Part shown: positions 34,111 through 45,156 of the stretch, in pieces
Layout: every line of letters begins with the position of its first letter
Numbering within the stretch: the stretch's first letter is position 1
Source of the DNA: Pleurodeles waltl
Taxonomy: Eukaryota; Chordata; Amphibia; Caudata; Salamandridae
Direction: 5' to 3'
DNA: 64,000 nucleotides
Assembly (NCBI RefSeq): GCF_031143425.1
Contig: NC_090439.1
Coordinates: forward strand, 637,981,465-638,045,464
Position numbers and translations under genes: made by a program
Notes under the pieces: generated by a model
What the model saw: the letters and a program-made list of their open reading frames with translations, nothing else
Databases searched by the model: none
What the model was told of the DNA's origin: nothing

Positions 34111-35965
34111 CGGGGCACCAATTCTCCACAGAGACTCTGGGAACTCCGACATCTTCTCCATCGCCTGGGGGTGATACCGCAGAAATTCCTGCATTAATGA
34201 GCGAGACAGAGCGTCAGCTGCGTTGTTATGAACCCCCGGCACATGTTTAGCCCTGAAAGTAATGTTGTGTTGCAAGCACGTCAAGATCAGGTGCTTTAAC
34301 AGGCGTAGGTCCAGCGGGCATGAAGCCCCTTGGCGGTTAATGACTTCTACTACTGCCATGTTGTCAGACCAAAAGATTACCACCCTATTCTTCAATATCT
34401 CCGCCCAGATACTTACTGCTACCACGATAGGGAATAACTCCAAGAAGGCTATGTTCTTGGTCCAACCCTTGCTAACCCAAACATCGGGCCAGTCAGCTCT
34501 GCACCACTGGGGGCCCAATATTGCTCCAAACCTACGCTACCAGCCGAATCCGTATACAAACCCAGCGTTGGGCTGGAGACTGCCTTTTCGGGCCAAATGA
34601 CTGCACCATTGAAATCTTGCAGAAAAAACTCCCACAACCTTAGGTCTCCCTTAACCTCCACAGATAGCCGAGTGTGGTGATGCTTTTCAAACAGCCCGGA
34701 CATTGAACGAGCTATAGATCTAGAAAAGGGGCGGGCCATGGGGATGATTCTCAGTGCGAAATTTAGTTGGTCTACCAGCACCTGAAGCTGGTGGAGGGTA
34801 ACTCTCTTCTGAGACAACATTACATGAATGGATTCCTTGAAAGCCAGCAACTTCTCCTGAGGTAAGCGACACTCCCCGGCCACCAAATCAATTTCAATCC
34901 CCAGGAAAGTGATGCACGTAGTGGGACCGGCCGTTTTCTCGGGGGCCAAAGGAACCCCGAATTCCTCAAACATTGCAATCAAGGCCTGAAGAGCCCACCC
35001 ACATTTGTCAGACCCCGGGGGCCCAGGATTAGGAAATCGTCCAAATAATGAATGACATCGCGGTGACCAGTGCGAAGTGAGAAAGCCCACTGGAGAAAGG
35101 TGCTCAATTGTTCAAAATAACCACATGATATACTACAACCCATGGGCATGCATTTATCATAGAAGTATTCCCCATGGAACTGAAAACCCAAGAGATGATA
35201 ACCGTCGGGATGGACCGGGAGAAGACGGAACGCTGACTCAATGTCGGTCTTTGCTAACAGGGCCCCTTGGCCCAGTGCCCTTACCTTTTCCAATGCGTTG
35301 TCAACTGATGCATAGCGGACTGAGCAAAGCTGGGGGTCAATGGCACCGTTAACCGATGACCCCCGAGGGGCAGACAAATTGTGAATCAGCCTGAACTGCC
35401 CTGGTTCCCTCTTGGGCACCACTCCCAAAGTGGAGCACACAAAGCCGGATAAAGGTGGTCTTTCAAAGGGGCCCGCCAGCCTCCCCAGGGCCCGCTCTTT
35501 TGCCAGCTTCCTGGCCACCACACAAGAGCTCTGTGATGCTGAGACTAAGTTTTTACAGTGATTTACTGGTGTGACATTTGTGGCGGGGATCCTGAACCCG
35601 TAGGAAAACCCGTGAAAAAGTAACTTTGCGGAATCTAAGGCTGGGTAAGCCTGTAACCATGGAAGCAATGTGTTTCGTCTAATAGGGGAAGGCAGAGGGT
35701 GGTCAGTTTGCTTGCTTATTTGGATCCCTGCCCCTTTCTTTAGACTTCTTGATACACTTAGATTCGGGGTGGGAGGGGTGCCCGCAGATGGAACAGTTAT
35801 GCCTGAACTTGCATGAACCTGCGGGACGTGAACACACCTTACGGTTGAATGCCCAGCAAGAGCCCTTCCTCTCACTATGGGCCTGAGGCCAAAAGGGCTG
35901 CCTCCTAGAAACCTTGTTGTTAACGCATTCCAGCCAGACATTAACCTCAGTTTGATCCCATCCAA
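34096..35965 (-). pseudogene. pol: RT / RNase H of the Ngaro element (two frameshifts)
   Basis: Three frame pieces make one protein. 35965-34979 holds the RT fingers and palm (SGFVCSTLGVVPKREPG, KTDIESAFRLLPV, MPMGCSISCGYFE) and catalytic YLDD. A shift in a G/C run near 35010-35020 moves to 35090-34449 (thumb, start of RNase H with TDSAGSVG). A second shift near 34510-34530 moves to 34518-34096, where WSDNMAVVEVIN and HVPGVHNNAADALSR complete RNase H. The first part of the frame overlaps gag. The motifs are DIRS/Ngaro-like, not Gypsy. Confidence 0.9.
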
Positions 35966-37221
35966 TGGATGGATCCTCTACCTTAGCCCAGCGGAAATCC
36001 CTGTCGTATTCTAACCAAGCATACCCCCCATAAGTGTGCTGGGCCTTCAATATTTTATTTGCGTAGTAAATCAAAGAGGAGCCCAACTCCGGTTTATTCT
36101 CCAACAAGACTGACATGAATACATTAAAACCCAATAACCAATTTGTAATACTCTCTTCCACCTTGGGTTTCCTATCCCCAAAGAATGAAGACTTGGGTTC
36201 TTTATCTTTAGACTCGGCCTCCCTCATTTTTGCCCTTATCAAGGAAAAGATGTCCACAAATTCCCCTTTCCAGATTTTCTCCTTAACCTCTGCAGCAATG
36301 TGTGCTGTCAGCTTACCTGGTCTGGATAGCAACGCATCTGTTGTCCCTTCCTTTGTAGCGTTATCCTGAACCGGAACCTTGCTGGCCCCAGGCTGGACAT
36401 TTTGAACTATGGGGGGTGAGGCGATAACAGCGCCCGGTGTCAGGGTGACACTCGGGCTGAGAACAGATGCCTGCAGGTTTGTTGTATGTGCAGCCGATAG
36501 CGCATCCACTTGGCGTTTTAGTTCATTTAGTGTGTTCCGCAAAGAATCATCCGCCACCCACGGTGTTGTAGGAGGGGGCGGGTTAACAGGTGATGTACTA
36601 ATACTGGCTAACAACCTGGATACTTCAAGCAATGTTTGCATGGATGGGTCCTGTACCTGTGCCTGATGCTCAGGAGCCTTAGGAGTGGGGGGGGGGGGGG
36701 GGTACAGGCAGTGCTGCAGGTACTGTTGCGGGCAAAGCTACCCCTGTTAAGGGGGCGGGAGGGGCCCCTGACTGTGCTGCGGGTGCCAAAGAGGCCAAGG
36801 ATTTCTCAATATCCACTAAGACCCCTTCTAAACCTGGTACTGGTGCTATGCCCTGGGTCATGGGGGAAGGGGCAGCAACTGGGGGGGGGGGTTCTGGTAG
36901 GTCAATAAGAACAGGTGGACTGGCTACAGCAGTAGGGGCAGCTATAGTGAGGGGCTGCGTGGGGGAGACTGGAGCCTGCGTTCTTCCCTTCCTCGTGCGC
37001 TTGACTGGGGGAAAAGCCGCGCTTGGAGCTACGTGAGACCGCTTAGGGCGGCTGCTCCTATCCCCACCAGCATCACGAACGGGTGACCCCATGACCTCGC
37101 CTGCCTCCTCTCTCCCTAATTTTTCTAGGACCAATCTCAACAACGGCGATAATTCTGGATCATTGCCATTTCTTTTAGAGGCGCTCGCCTTCTTAGGGGC
37201 CATGATCAAATGTAAATGCAA
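35703..37221 (-). pseudogene. gag: Gag-like ORF1 of the Ngaro element, split at a G16 run
   Basis: The first piece 37221-36679 (180 codons from MAPKK, near 37203) has a basic start and a Pro/Ala-rich low-complexity body. A run of 16 G on the plus strand (36687-36702) changes frame, and the second piece continues from before 36641 to 35703. This contains the capsid-like part (NWLLGFNVFMSVLLEN) and a Cys/His cluster CSRPAGSCKFRHNCSICGH that may bind nucleic acid. A slip in the homopolymer probably split one gene. An assembly error at the run is also possible. Confidence 0.78.
36687..36702. repeat. G16 homopolymer inside Ngaro gag
   Basis: An uninterrupted run of 16 G. A second run of 10 lies near 36882-36891. 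Both sit in the Pro-rich gag coding part, where poly-C encodes polyproline. Confidence 0.9.
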
Positions 37222-37256
37222 GGATCCCCCTAATCAGACAATGACAAGAAAATACC

Positions 37257-37291
<35 letters not shown>

Positions 37292-38495
37292 TATTTTTTT
37301 TGTGTTATTGATGATCCTGCAACAAAATGAATACAAACACAGTTAACTAATGAATCAAGGACCACAAGTATCACAACTTAACCCAGCTAAGACCAGCCAG
37401 GCAATGAAGTGCGAATGCAGCGGCCACCCTCTCTATTTGCTGAAACCCTGTGTCGGTTCAAGATAGACTTACCCAGGTAGGAGTTACCATTTTTCCCAAG
37501 AAGATTGCAAACACAATGCTAAAAAAGGGGAACTGTAAAAAAAAAACAGTTGCCACCCTAGTTTTAAATAAACATTACTTTCTTTGACTAAAGACTATGG
37601 GCTTGTGGGGTTTTCATTGACTTAAAATGTAAAAGTAGCAAAATATTCCCCAGCTAACCAGCGAAATGGGACCCTAACCATCACAGCATTACCCCCAGAG
37701 TAGCATATCCCAAGGACGAGACTAGTTCTCCAAGACAGAAAGTGATGCCCGTCCACAAACAAGACTCTACGAGTGTTTAAAATTGGACAATAAACAATGC
37801 GGCATTGGTAACTATTAGTGCTGTAAAACAAGTGATTCAAAACATGTGAAAAATACACAATTGCAAAAAGTACACAACACAGATAAACAACCTGCATTTG
37901 TCACGCTGCACGACCCCAGGGAGTATGCAGGCTCGACCGGAATCCCAGCAATCCGGTGCCTGAATAAACTTTTTTGCCCCCACGTGGACACCCCACCACA
38001 ATGCCGCTCTGAAGCAGGGGAAAGCCTGTTCCCCCCTTAAAAATTGCGCCTCCTACGCGCTGCTGGGTTGTTTTTTAAGACAGACCCAGGCACAGTTCCA
38101 GACACAGCAGTGCCTTCCTCCCCCTGCCTAAGCGCGGCGCTCCAAGGACTTCCACAGGACCGACTATAGCGCCTATTACGCGCTGCCCTGAATGTTAATA
38201 AACACATATAACTTACCCCAGCTACGCGCTGCACGCTGTGCTAAATACGCTAAACGTGAAGGTTAACACTACGCAGAGGCTTTCAACTGCCAACTCCAAA
38301 GGTTGTACAATTAAGGCAACACGCGGCGGGAATATACTTACGGGACCACTCTCCGATGAATCCACCGACACGTGACCCTGGACGCGCCGTCGAAGATCCG
38401 GGAATCCTGCGGAGCCCGAGGACGACCACTCCAAAGGTTCCTGGACAAGCCCTCGAATCCGACGACCGCCAAGGAAACAGGAAAGCAGAAAGCAG
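37222..38495 (-). other. Leader region of the Ngaro element
   Basis: Non-coding between A1 and gag. It contains three TACGCGCTGC-type repeats (about 38055, 38177, 38223). Three strong splice-donor matches on the minus strand (GTAAGT at about 37469, 38214 and 38338) raise the possibility of a spliced leader. No acceptor was confirmed. Confidence 0.5.
37257..37292. repeat. (TA)n microsatellite
   Basis: A TA repeat with one C interruption, just upstream (minus strand) of the Ngaro gag start. Confidence 0.95.
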
Positions 38496-38796
38496 CAAAC
38501 GCGGGACCCCGCTCCCGCCCAGCCGCCGCAAAATGGTAAAGAAGGGCTTGCCTTCTTGGGGGGGCCATTAAATAGCCCCCCACCAGTTTGCAGCGGTCGG
38601 AACCAGTCAGGGCCCAACGTGGACCCAGCGTTTGGTCCGGGGAAGACTTCCGCCCCCAGGCCTCGTGAGGCCTGGGGGTGGAAGTCCGGCCGGCCACCTG
38701 CGCACCACAGGTACGCGCCTGAGGGGAGTGCAGGGCCTCGGAGCCCCCGGCTCCTAACGGGCCGCGCCCCCCCACTTTGGCAGGGGCGTTTTACCC
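38496..38796 (-). repeat. Ngaro repeat A1
   Basis: The 301-bp left terminal repeat of the element in its own orientation. See A2 for the comparison. It keeps the same two palindromes with compensatory-looking changes (CTCGTGAG centre). Confidence 0.92.
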
Positions 38797-39039
38797 ATAC
38801 CTAAGTTGACCGTAGGTACGCGAATGGCTCTATGAATCAAGTCTGACATTTCTTTATGAAAATTGTTGAGGTATTACCACCTTTTCAATGTGGTGGATGG
38901 CTGTTTCTCTGTTTTCTTTGCACCCAATATTTTTCAGTTGACTTTGTTTTATCCAAAGTGTCTCATTACTCTGCTTAAACATTCTTTATCGGTTGAAACA
39001 CCAATAAAAAGCGTCACAGGCCAGTCCTTACGTGTAGAG

Positions 39040-39445
39040 AATTCATTTTTAGGCCGAGCGCACAAGCGCTTTGACCTGATGTAAGTATTGTGGGCTTTTA
39101 CCCACGCCCACCACATGCCCATCACTTTCACTCATTCGTGGGCTTGCCTTTCAAAAATCCTTTACCATCATTGGTAAATGCTTTACGTTTGTCTCTCCTT
39201 TGGGCGGTTTTGTTAGCCTTGCAGACTGACCCTGTTACATAGATAATTGCACGATTGCCGATACGTTTGACTGCGAGCAAACTTCTTTCCTTTTTATGTC
39301 TCTCCTTTGTGCTCATGCTTATGGTGGCCATTGCCCTTTGAATCGACTCGCTTTTGTCAACTGTTTTACTTTTCATTTTCAATTTATGTGACAAGAAAAG
39401 TCCAGTTACGAATTAATAACTCTAATAGCTCTAACTCGAGCATAT
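39040..39445. repeat. Interspersed repeat R, copy 2
   Basis: Partner of 29725-30145 in the same orientation. An 88-codon minus frame across it (39128-39394) is not conserved enough to claim coding. The 243 bp between the Ngaro end and here hold nothing I recognise. Confidence 0.75.
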
Positions 39446-40878
39446 GCGAGCCCCATTACATTGCAAATGCTTGTTTATATTTGGAAACGCAAAGGCAATT
39501 ACTGCTTTGTGTGTATGAGCATTGCTGTCAGCAAAACATGCATTACTCAGAGATTTTTCAAGTTAATATATGTGCTGTAGATGCCATAAGGGAGCACACA
39601 GATTCGTTCTGCACAGGGCCAGCGCAGAAAACGGAATCATGAAACGGTTTCACGTTTTTATGAAGCGGTGAGTAACTGAGAACACGTCAAAAAACTGTTA
39701 TACCATATTCTCTGTTAGACACAACTAAATAACGTGCACAAACTGGTGACAAATGTAGTTAGTGCGTCTGCTCTAATCACAACCCATGGTGCGTGTGCAA
39801 CCTTTTGATTAAGCATAAAAATGACAAATGCGAACGTATCTGTGCAAAGTGCGTGTGCCATCGTCTGCACAGGCACACATTGTGAGGCACAAGAGAAATT
39901 GCACATCTATAAATCTTTAGTCCCACGCCTGGCACTTTTCAAACACGAAACCTAAAGGTGTACACAAGGTTTGCTGCCAACACCACCTTAGTCTTAGAAA
40001 TGTGATTTCATGAAATCTAATCTTAGTTACTAACTTTTACTAATTTAAAAGATGCATTATGCATGCATATATACATTGGGACATCTGAAGTGCATACGAC
40101 AATCAGCTCTGGTGGCAGGAGTCTTACCCTGAGAAATTCCCAGGGCAACAAAATTAGCCTGGAAGCACAGGGAACGCCAGTCTGATTTCGCTTTATTGCT
40201 TTTTTTACGTTCAAGTATGACATGCTCCAGGGATGTACGAGCATTTATTCCCCTCATTCAAAGAGTAGGTCTCACTGGCGCCCTCTCTGACTCTTGTGCT
40301 CGGCAATAATCACAATCAACATACCTCTCACCTGAGCACTAATGCTTTAATGGTGATTACTTGATACTGTTGTAGGCCTTTCACAAGTACATGCCGAAGT
40401 TCCCAGAACACTCTCCGGCGCCCTTCACCTGCTCTTTGTCCACCTGTTTGCATGCACTGGCAAGTGTACCCACAATGCAGCGCGGGGACTCGGATAATAA
40501 TGGTGCTAGCATCAGTGAATGGCGAATTCAAGGTAACCTGCACACTGGGGGTATCCTGTCCTGCTCCTTTAATGGAACAATTCTTCCGGTTCATTGCTGA
40601 CCCCGCCCGGCGCCTATCTCGCTGCAATCTTTAGTAAAGCGAGTTTTTTTTAAATCACTATAGGAAGATCGAAGATTCCTTATGTGTTCACTGTGCATCA
40701 CAGCCTCTACGAGACGTTAGCCTGCGAGTCCCTTTCGAGGGAATTTCATGTTTGTACTTGTGTTTAACATCTTTGAGAGATGTCTTTCCTTAAGAAAGAT
40801 ACTTAAAGTTGCAGAGTCTTTAGATTACTTCTTTGCTTTATGTTCACCTTGTGGAGGCGAAAGGTAGACATTGCACAT
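39446..40878. other. No recognisable feature
   Basis: No gene, terminal repeat or tandem structure was found. Confidence 0.4.
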
Positions 40879-40881
40879 TTA

Positions 40882-41504
40882 GGGCCACATTTTTGAAATT
40901 TTGGCACAGGGCAGCCTAGAAAGCCATCTTGCTTCATTGTCCTGCTTTAAAAAAAAGGCTCTATACGATACAGCGCATTCCTGCCCATTTCAAATGCGCT
41001 GGCGCCGTTTTGGCTGCCTAATGCCAATGCAGGCACTCTTGCAGGGATGTCTGTGTTGTCAGCAGGATTTTGTGCAGGAAGGAGGCACCTTCCTGCACAA
41101 AAACAATCCCGGGAGTTTTTTTCCTCTTTCTATGTGTGCTGCATAAAGCAGCACACATATAAAAGAGACAGTCTAGATATTTCTCCTGGTTGTGCCTCCC
41201 CTGGGGAGGGGTAAGGTTTTGGTACATCCTGAGGTTTACAGTCTAATGTTAATCTGGGATTGCGTCAAAAACTATGGATGTTGCATGGGTAAAGCCACCG
41301 CAATGCCCATAGAATGACTCCCTGGTGCAGAGTAAGGTAACGCAGCAATTTGTGATGCCTTATCTTACTCCATATCTTTGAGGCCATTCAAAGCCAAGCA
41401 AAGTGGCTTTGCGTGGCCGCATGGATATGGTTGAAAAGTTTGTGCCACTGTTGCATCACTAAAAGTGATGCAGCTGTGGTACAAGCCTCTCATAAATATG
41501 CCCC
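40882..41504 (+). mobile_element. Non-autonomous PIF/Harbinger-like element (~625-bp family), copy 2
   Basis: The 623-bp element starts GGGCCACATTTTTG and ends CATAAATATGCCCC, with TTA on both sides (40879-40881, 41505-41507). TTA duplications are typical of PIF/Harbinger. The interior has a palindrome 'TATGTGTGCTGC...GCAGCACACATA'. No transposase. It is homologous in inverted orientation to 28612-29238, and its ends resemble those of 56855-57766. Confidence 0.75.
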
Positions 41505-41620
41505 TTAGTTCCTAGTTCATGCAGGAAATGAAATATTAGAAACAGCAGCATAAATCCCAATTGAAATAAGATGACGTCTTCTGTCATTTCCATAGAAGGA
41601 TAGGGTGGTCCTGTAACTCC

Positions 41621-42392
41621 TGTTGTAGGGCCAGGAAATGAAAGAAGGACACAACTCTGTTTGGCAAATAATATGAGCATTTATAAATAACGGCTGGAAG
41701 GGCAGCATAGCTCTCTGACTGATAGCGCACTCAACTCTGTCAGTACAAACACCTTCTTTTATACTTTTTTGATGCCTTGAATGCGTCTTATCACTTGTCA
41801 TGCACTTTGATTTAAGCGCTTGCTTGGTACATTGTCATCTTTACTTACGTTAACATAAAGCCACGTATCTCCTTGGGAAAGCATCTAATTACGCATTTAC
41901 AGAGAAGCGAAGGTTACATATCTGTGATGAGCACGTTTGTTAATAAACTGCAATGTATTTTATCTCATTTTCTGAAGCCTATCAGTACTTTCTTCCTCAG
42001 CTAACTCCACACTTGGAAACATTTCTGTCTGTCCTCTCTTGCACAGCTGCTGGCCTTCAAGCATCAAAGCTTATCGTGTTCCCTTTCCAAAACCACCATG
42101 GTGTATCCTTCCCTTGTGAACGTGGATTGGAATGTGCGCCCTCCCTGTGTGTGTGTTATCAAGTTATGACTCAAGCTTTCTATGGCCTTCTACTTCCAGT
42201 TGCATTATGAATAAATGTTTCTGCTTGTTCTTGTCCTTGCCTCCGTGCTTCCTGTCCTGGGCTCTCTATTTGGACGTCATGAGCATTCTGGGCCTGTATT
42301 CTTTTCTGATCATGTACGATTCTGCACATTTTACTCCTAATTCATGCATTAGCAAAAGTGGGCCTTCTCCTTTTTCCATATTTTCAGTAACA
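41621..42392 (-). repeat. 3' LTR of the endogenous retrovirus
   Basis: Bounded by TGTTGTAGGG and CAGTAACA. On the minus strand a polypurine tract AAAGGGGGAA sits immediately upstream (42393-42402). Positions 41621-41905 match the 5' LTR remnant at 51623-51907. Length is about 772 bp. No target duplication could be tested because the other LTR is cut. Confidence 0.82.
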
Positions 42393-44089
42393 TTCCCCCT
42401 TTAGTTGAACTTTCAACTATTTCCTCACCTTCCTTGCTACATACATTCATTAGTGTGTATATGTTGTCCTCGTCCTCCTGCACTTTCCTGGCTACCCTAA
42501 TAGTGAACATCCCACTCAACTTCTGGCAAATTCTCTTGCAGAATCCTACCACTACCTGGAAGATACAAAACATCAACAGGATCACCACAAGTATCGGGAA
42601 TAACCCCTTAAACAGTCCCGACAACCAGGATGGCATCCATACAAACCACCCTGAAAACCATTCGTCGGGGGCACCCCCCCTCGTCTGCCATCTTCCTCTG
42701 TAGATTATGTAGAGTCTGTATGGCCTCCGTTATTGTTCAGTTGTCTGCATCATTAGCTGGCACTTATGTACAAAAGGCAGTTCCGATTTTGGCACAAACC
42801 CCACCCTCCATGGCCGTCATCAAGTCTAGCACATACCTATGCTGCATAAGCATCACCCTCACAGCCCGCATTTCTTCCTTGACTGCATGAAACCATCTTC
42901 AGTCGTGTTAATGGACTTCATCAGTTCACATTGGGTTATTTGCAGCCAGCGGGCAGTTGCCTTTGCTTGGACAAATGGGAAGATGCTTCCAAAGAACAAT
43001 TGGGCATCATTGAACAACCTGTGCTCTTGTGGAACGTCTTTTCAGGTTGTAGTGTCTAAATAATCTGCAGATCTCTTCTTCCAATGGTGTAGCAAGGTGG
43101 TTGGATGGCTCATTGGGATGTCATGTAACTTTTAGATGTCCACCCCCGGAATCCATCCAGAAGGAAGTCGCGTGTACAGCCATTCTCCGCATTGCCAATA
43201 GTAGTCCATCACACTGGAGGTGCCCCATTGCATGTCAGCATTATACCTTGTGGTGATGCAATTCATGTTCCTCCCTACAGGGACCGTTCCATTCCCCCTG
43301 AAATATAAAAAGAAAACAATTGGTGTTCTACCTGCTCGAAGAGTGGATGACGTTTCTTCCCATGTTAATCTAGATATATTTTCATCCCATATAGCCTGAC
43401 ATTTTTGCTGAGTGCTATTGTCACGCTGATTTCCCATCCATGAAGAGAGAGCTCTACATCCAAATGTTGCGCCATGGCACCACTGACCATGGATGTATAC
43501 TGATCCATTTACTCAAAAATATGGCCTCTCCTGACAATCATGGGGCATAGGTGTGGCTGAATAGATTTTACAGAAAAGTGTAGGTTGTGATATTCCCACG
43601 AATCCCTGCTTTAATATTCTAGTTTTCCATTTTTTACTCTTGTACCTCATGACCCCTGTCCCAGCCACTGTTTCTACCTTCACTATTAACTCCTTGTGGG
43701 CTGTCAGGACATTCGTTATATCGGCTAGCTCCTCCTCATATTGTGTGTGTTTAGTAGGAACGCTCCCTGTCTTATCTGTAAGTGTTGCATCCGTGCTCGC
43801 ATTATGCAAAGATACAAATGCAATAAACATTGAGTAACATTGCAGTAGTCTGCATGCCTGTCTCTGTCATATGCTAATATCATATGTTGTCTAGCAAACT
43901 AACATGAATATTATGGGATACATTTTCATACTTATATACTTCTTTCTGCAAACGCTTGGTATACTGAAATATTGCCATACATGGGCTAAAATACCATTGA
44001 AATGTAATTGCTAGCATAACAAGACATGAACAGAAAAACATAATTGAAATACATAACTGTCCACCAGCAGTATCGAATAGGAGCTCTTC
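42349..44089 (-). pseudogene. env: Retroviral env remnant (SU and TM)
   Basis: Pieces of SU are seen at 43513-43830 and 43132-43437. TM follows: a fusion-peptide-like hydrophobic stretch and coiled coil near 42990-42850, then the conserved class I segment near 42840-42770. There the usual CX6CC motif has kept its first and last Cys but lost the middle one. A membrane span and cytoplasmic tail lie at 42349-42636 and run a little into the LTR. The frames are not continuous. Env mediates receptor binding and fusion in live viruses; this copy is broken. Confidence 0.8.
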
Positions 44090-44097
44090 TGGCCTTT

Positions 44098-45156
44098 TTA
44101 GAAAGGACGTTGTCCTTCGTCTTTTTCTTTGCCCTCCTCTAAAAGTTCCTGTGAAGATGGTGATGCGTGACATAAAGCATGGGCCAATCGAACGTCTGGC
44201 AGATGTATCCATGGCTTCCTGCCCTCCACCTTCACTGCTGTGGGGGTGCTCTGGGTAAATAAGTAGGGGCCCTCGAACTTGCTGTCTCTCCGTCGTCGTT
44301 CAAAATTGCGGATATACACTTGCTGGCCCACGGAAATTGGACTGGTCTGCTGGGCTGCGGTAGTGCACTTCTCCTGTCGTAACACCTGTTTAGAGAAGAA
44401 CTTGACAGACTTCAATAACTGAGATAAATAACTACTCATCTTGTGTCCTAAAACCTCAGCTGTCTTTTGAGCATCTGTCTTCTGTCGAGCTATCGTTAAA
44501 GGAGTTGGCATAGGACGTCCTGTCACTGTCTGGTGAGGGGTCAAGTGATGATCACTTCCTGGTTGGTTTCTGAGGGCATTTAAAGCTAGTGGAAGGCAAT
44601 ATAGCCAGTTTTTCTGCAGTGTGGCACATAATTAGCTAATTTTGTTTTTTAAAAGGCCGTTAAGGCGTTCCAATATACCATTACTTTGGGGATGATAAAC
44701 AGATGATAATTTATGGTTTATTCCTAGAGAGGTGCAGGTGTACTGAAACATTGCTTCTGTGATTCTCCACCTAGGCATCACCTCTCGTATCAGAAAATTG
44801 GCTGCTGCTTTAGCATCATTATGTGCACATGGTCCTGCCTCGATCCACCTTAAAAAGGGGTAGACCACCACAATAAGGTATCTGTAATTGTTACATCTAT
44901 CAATCATGTCAACAAAGTCTAAATGTAAATTTTTAAATGGGCCTGTCGGATGTGGTATTGTTGAGGTAATTACTTTTAGTGTGGGTCTAGGGCTGTATTG
45001 TTGGCATACTGCACATTCTGCAGTGTACATAGTAATCATTTCAGATAATTGTGGAATGAACCAATCTGTCTGTAGCGTAGCAAGAAGATATTCCTTGGCA
45101 GTGTGTGCAGGGGGGTGTAGTTGCTCTAGGGCTGTATTCAACAGGGCTTGTAGCAT
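44098..45156 (-). pseudogene. pol: Retroviral integrase with internal deletion
   Basis: 45156-44632 contains the zinc-binding module (His pair, then CAVCQQY), the first catalytic Asp in LHLDFVDM and the Glu in GILERLNG. The stretch that should hold the second catalytic Asp is missing between residues near 44745 and 44760, so an internal deletion removed it. 44544-44098 carries the C-terminal domain with SKFEGPYLF and WIHLPDVRLAH, a gamma-like arrangement. Confidence 0.85.

Larger units (their letters stand above)
31072..38796 (-). mobile_element. Complete Ngaro-type (DIRS order) retrotransposon
   Basis: On the minus strand the layout is A1 (38796-38496), leader, gag, RT/RNase H, tyrosine recombinase, SGNH hydrolase, B1 (32548-31982), A2 (31981-31681), B2 (31633-31072). 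This split direct repeat (A1-ORFs-B1-A2-B2), together with a tyrosine recombinase in place of a DDE integrase and a hydrolase ORF, defines vertebrate Ngaro elements. There is no target duplication, as expected for this order. RT and recombinase frames are broken, so this copy is probably not autonomous. Confidence 0.92.
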
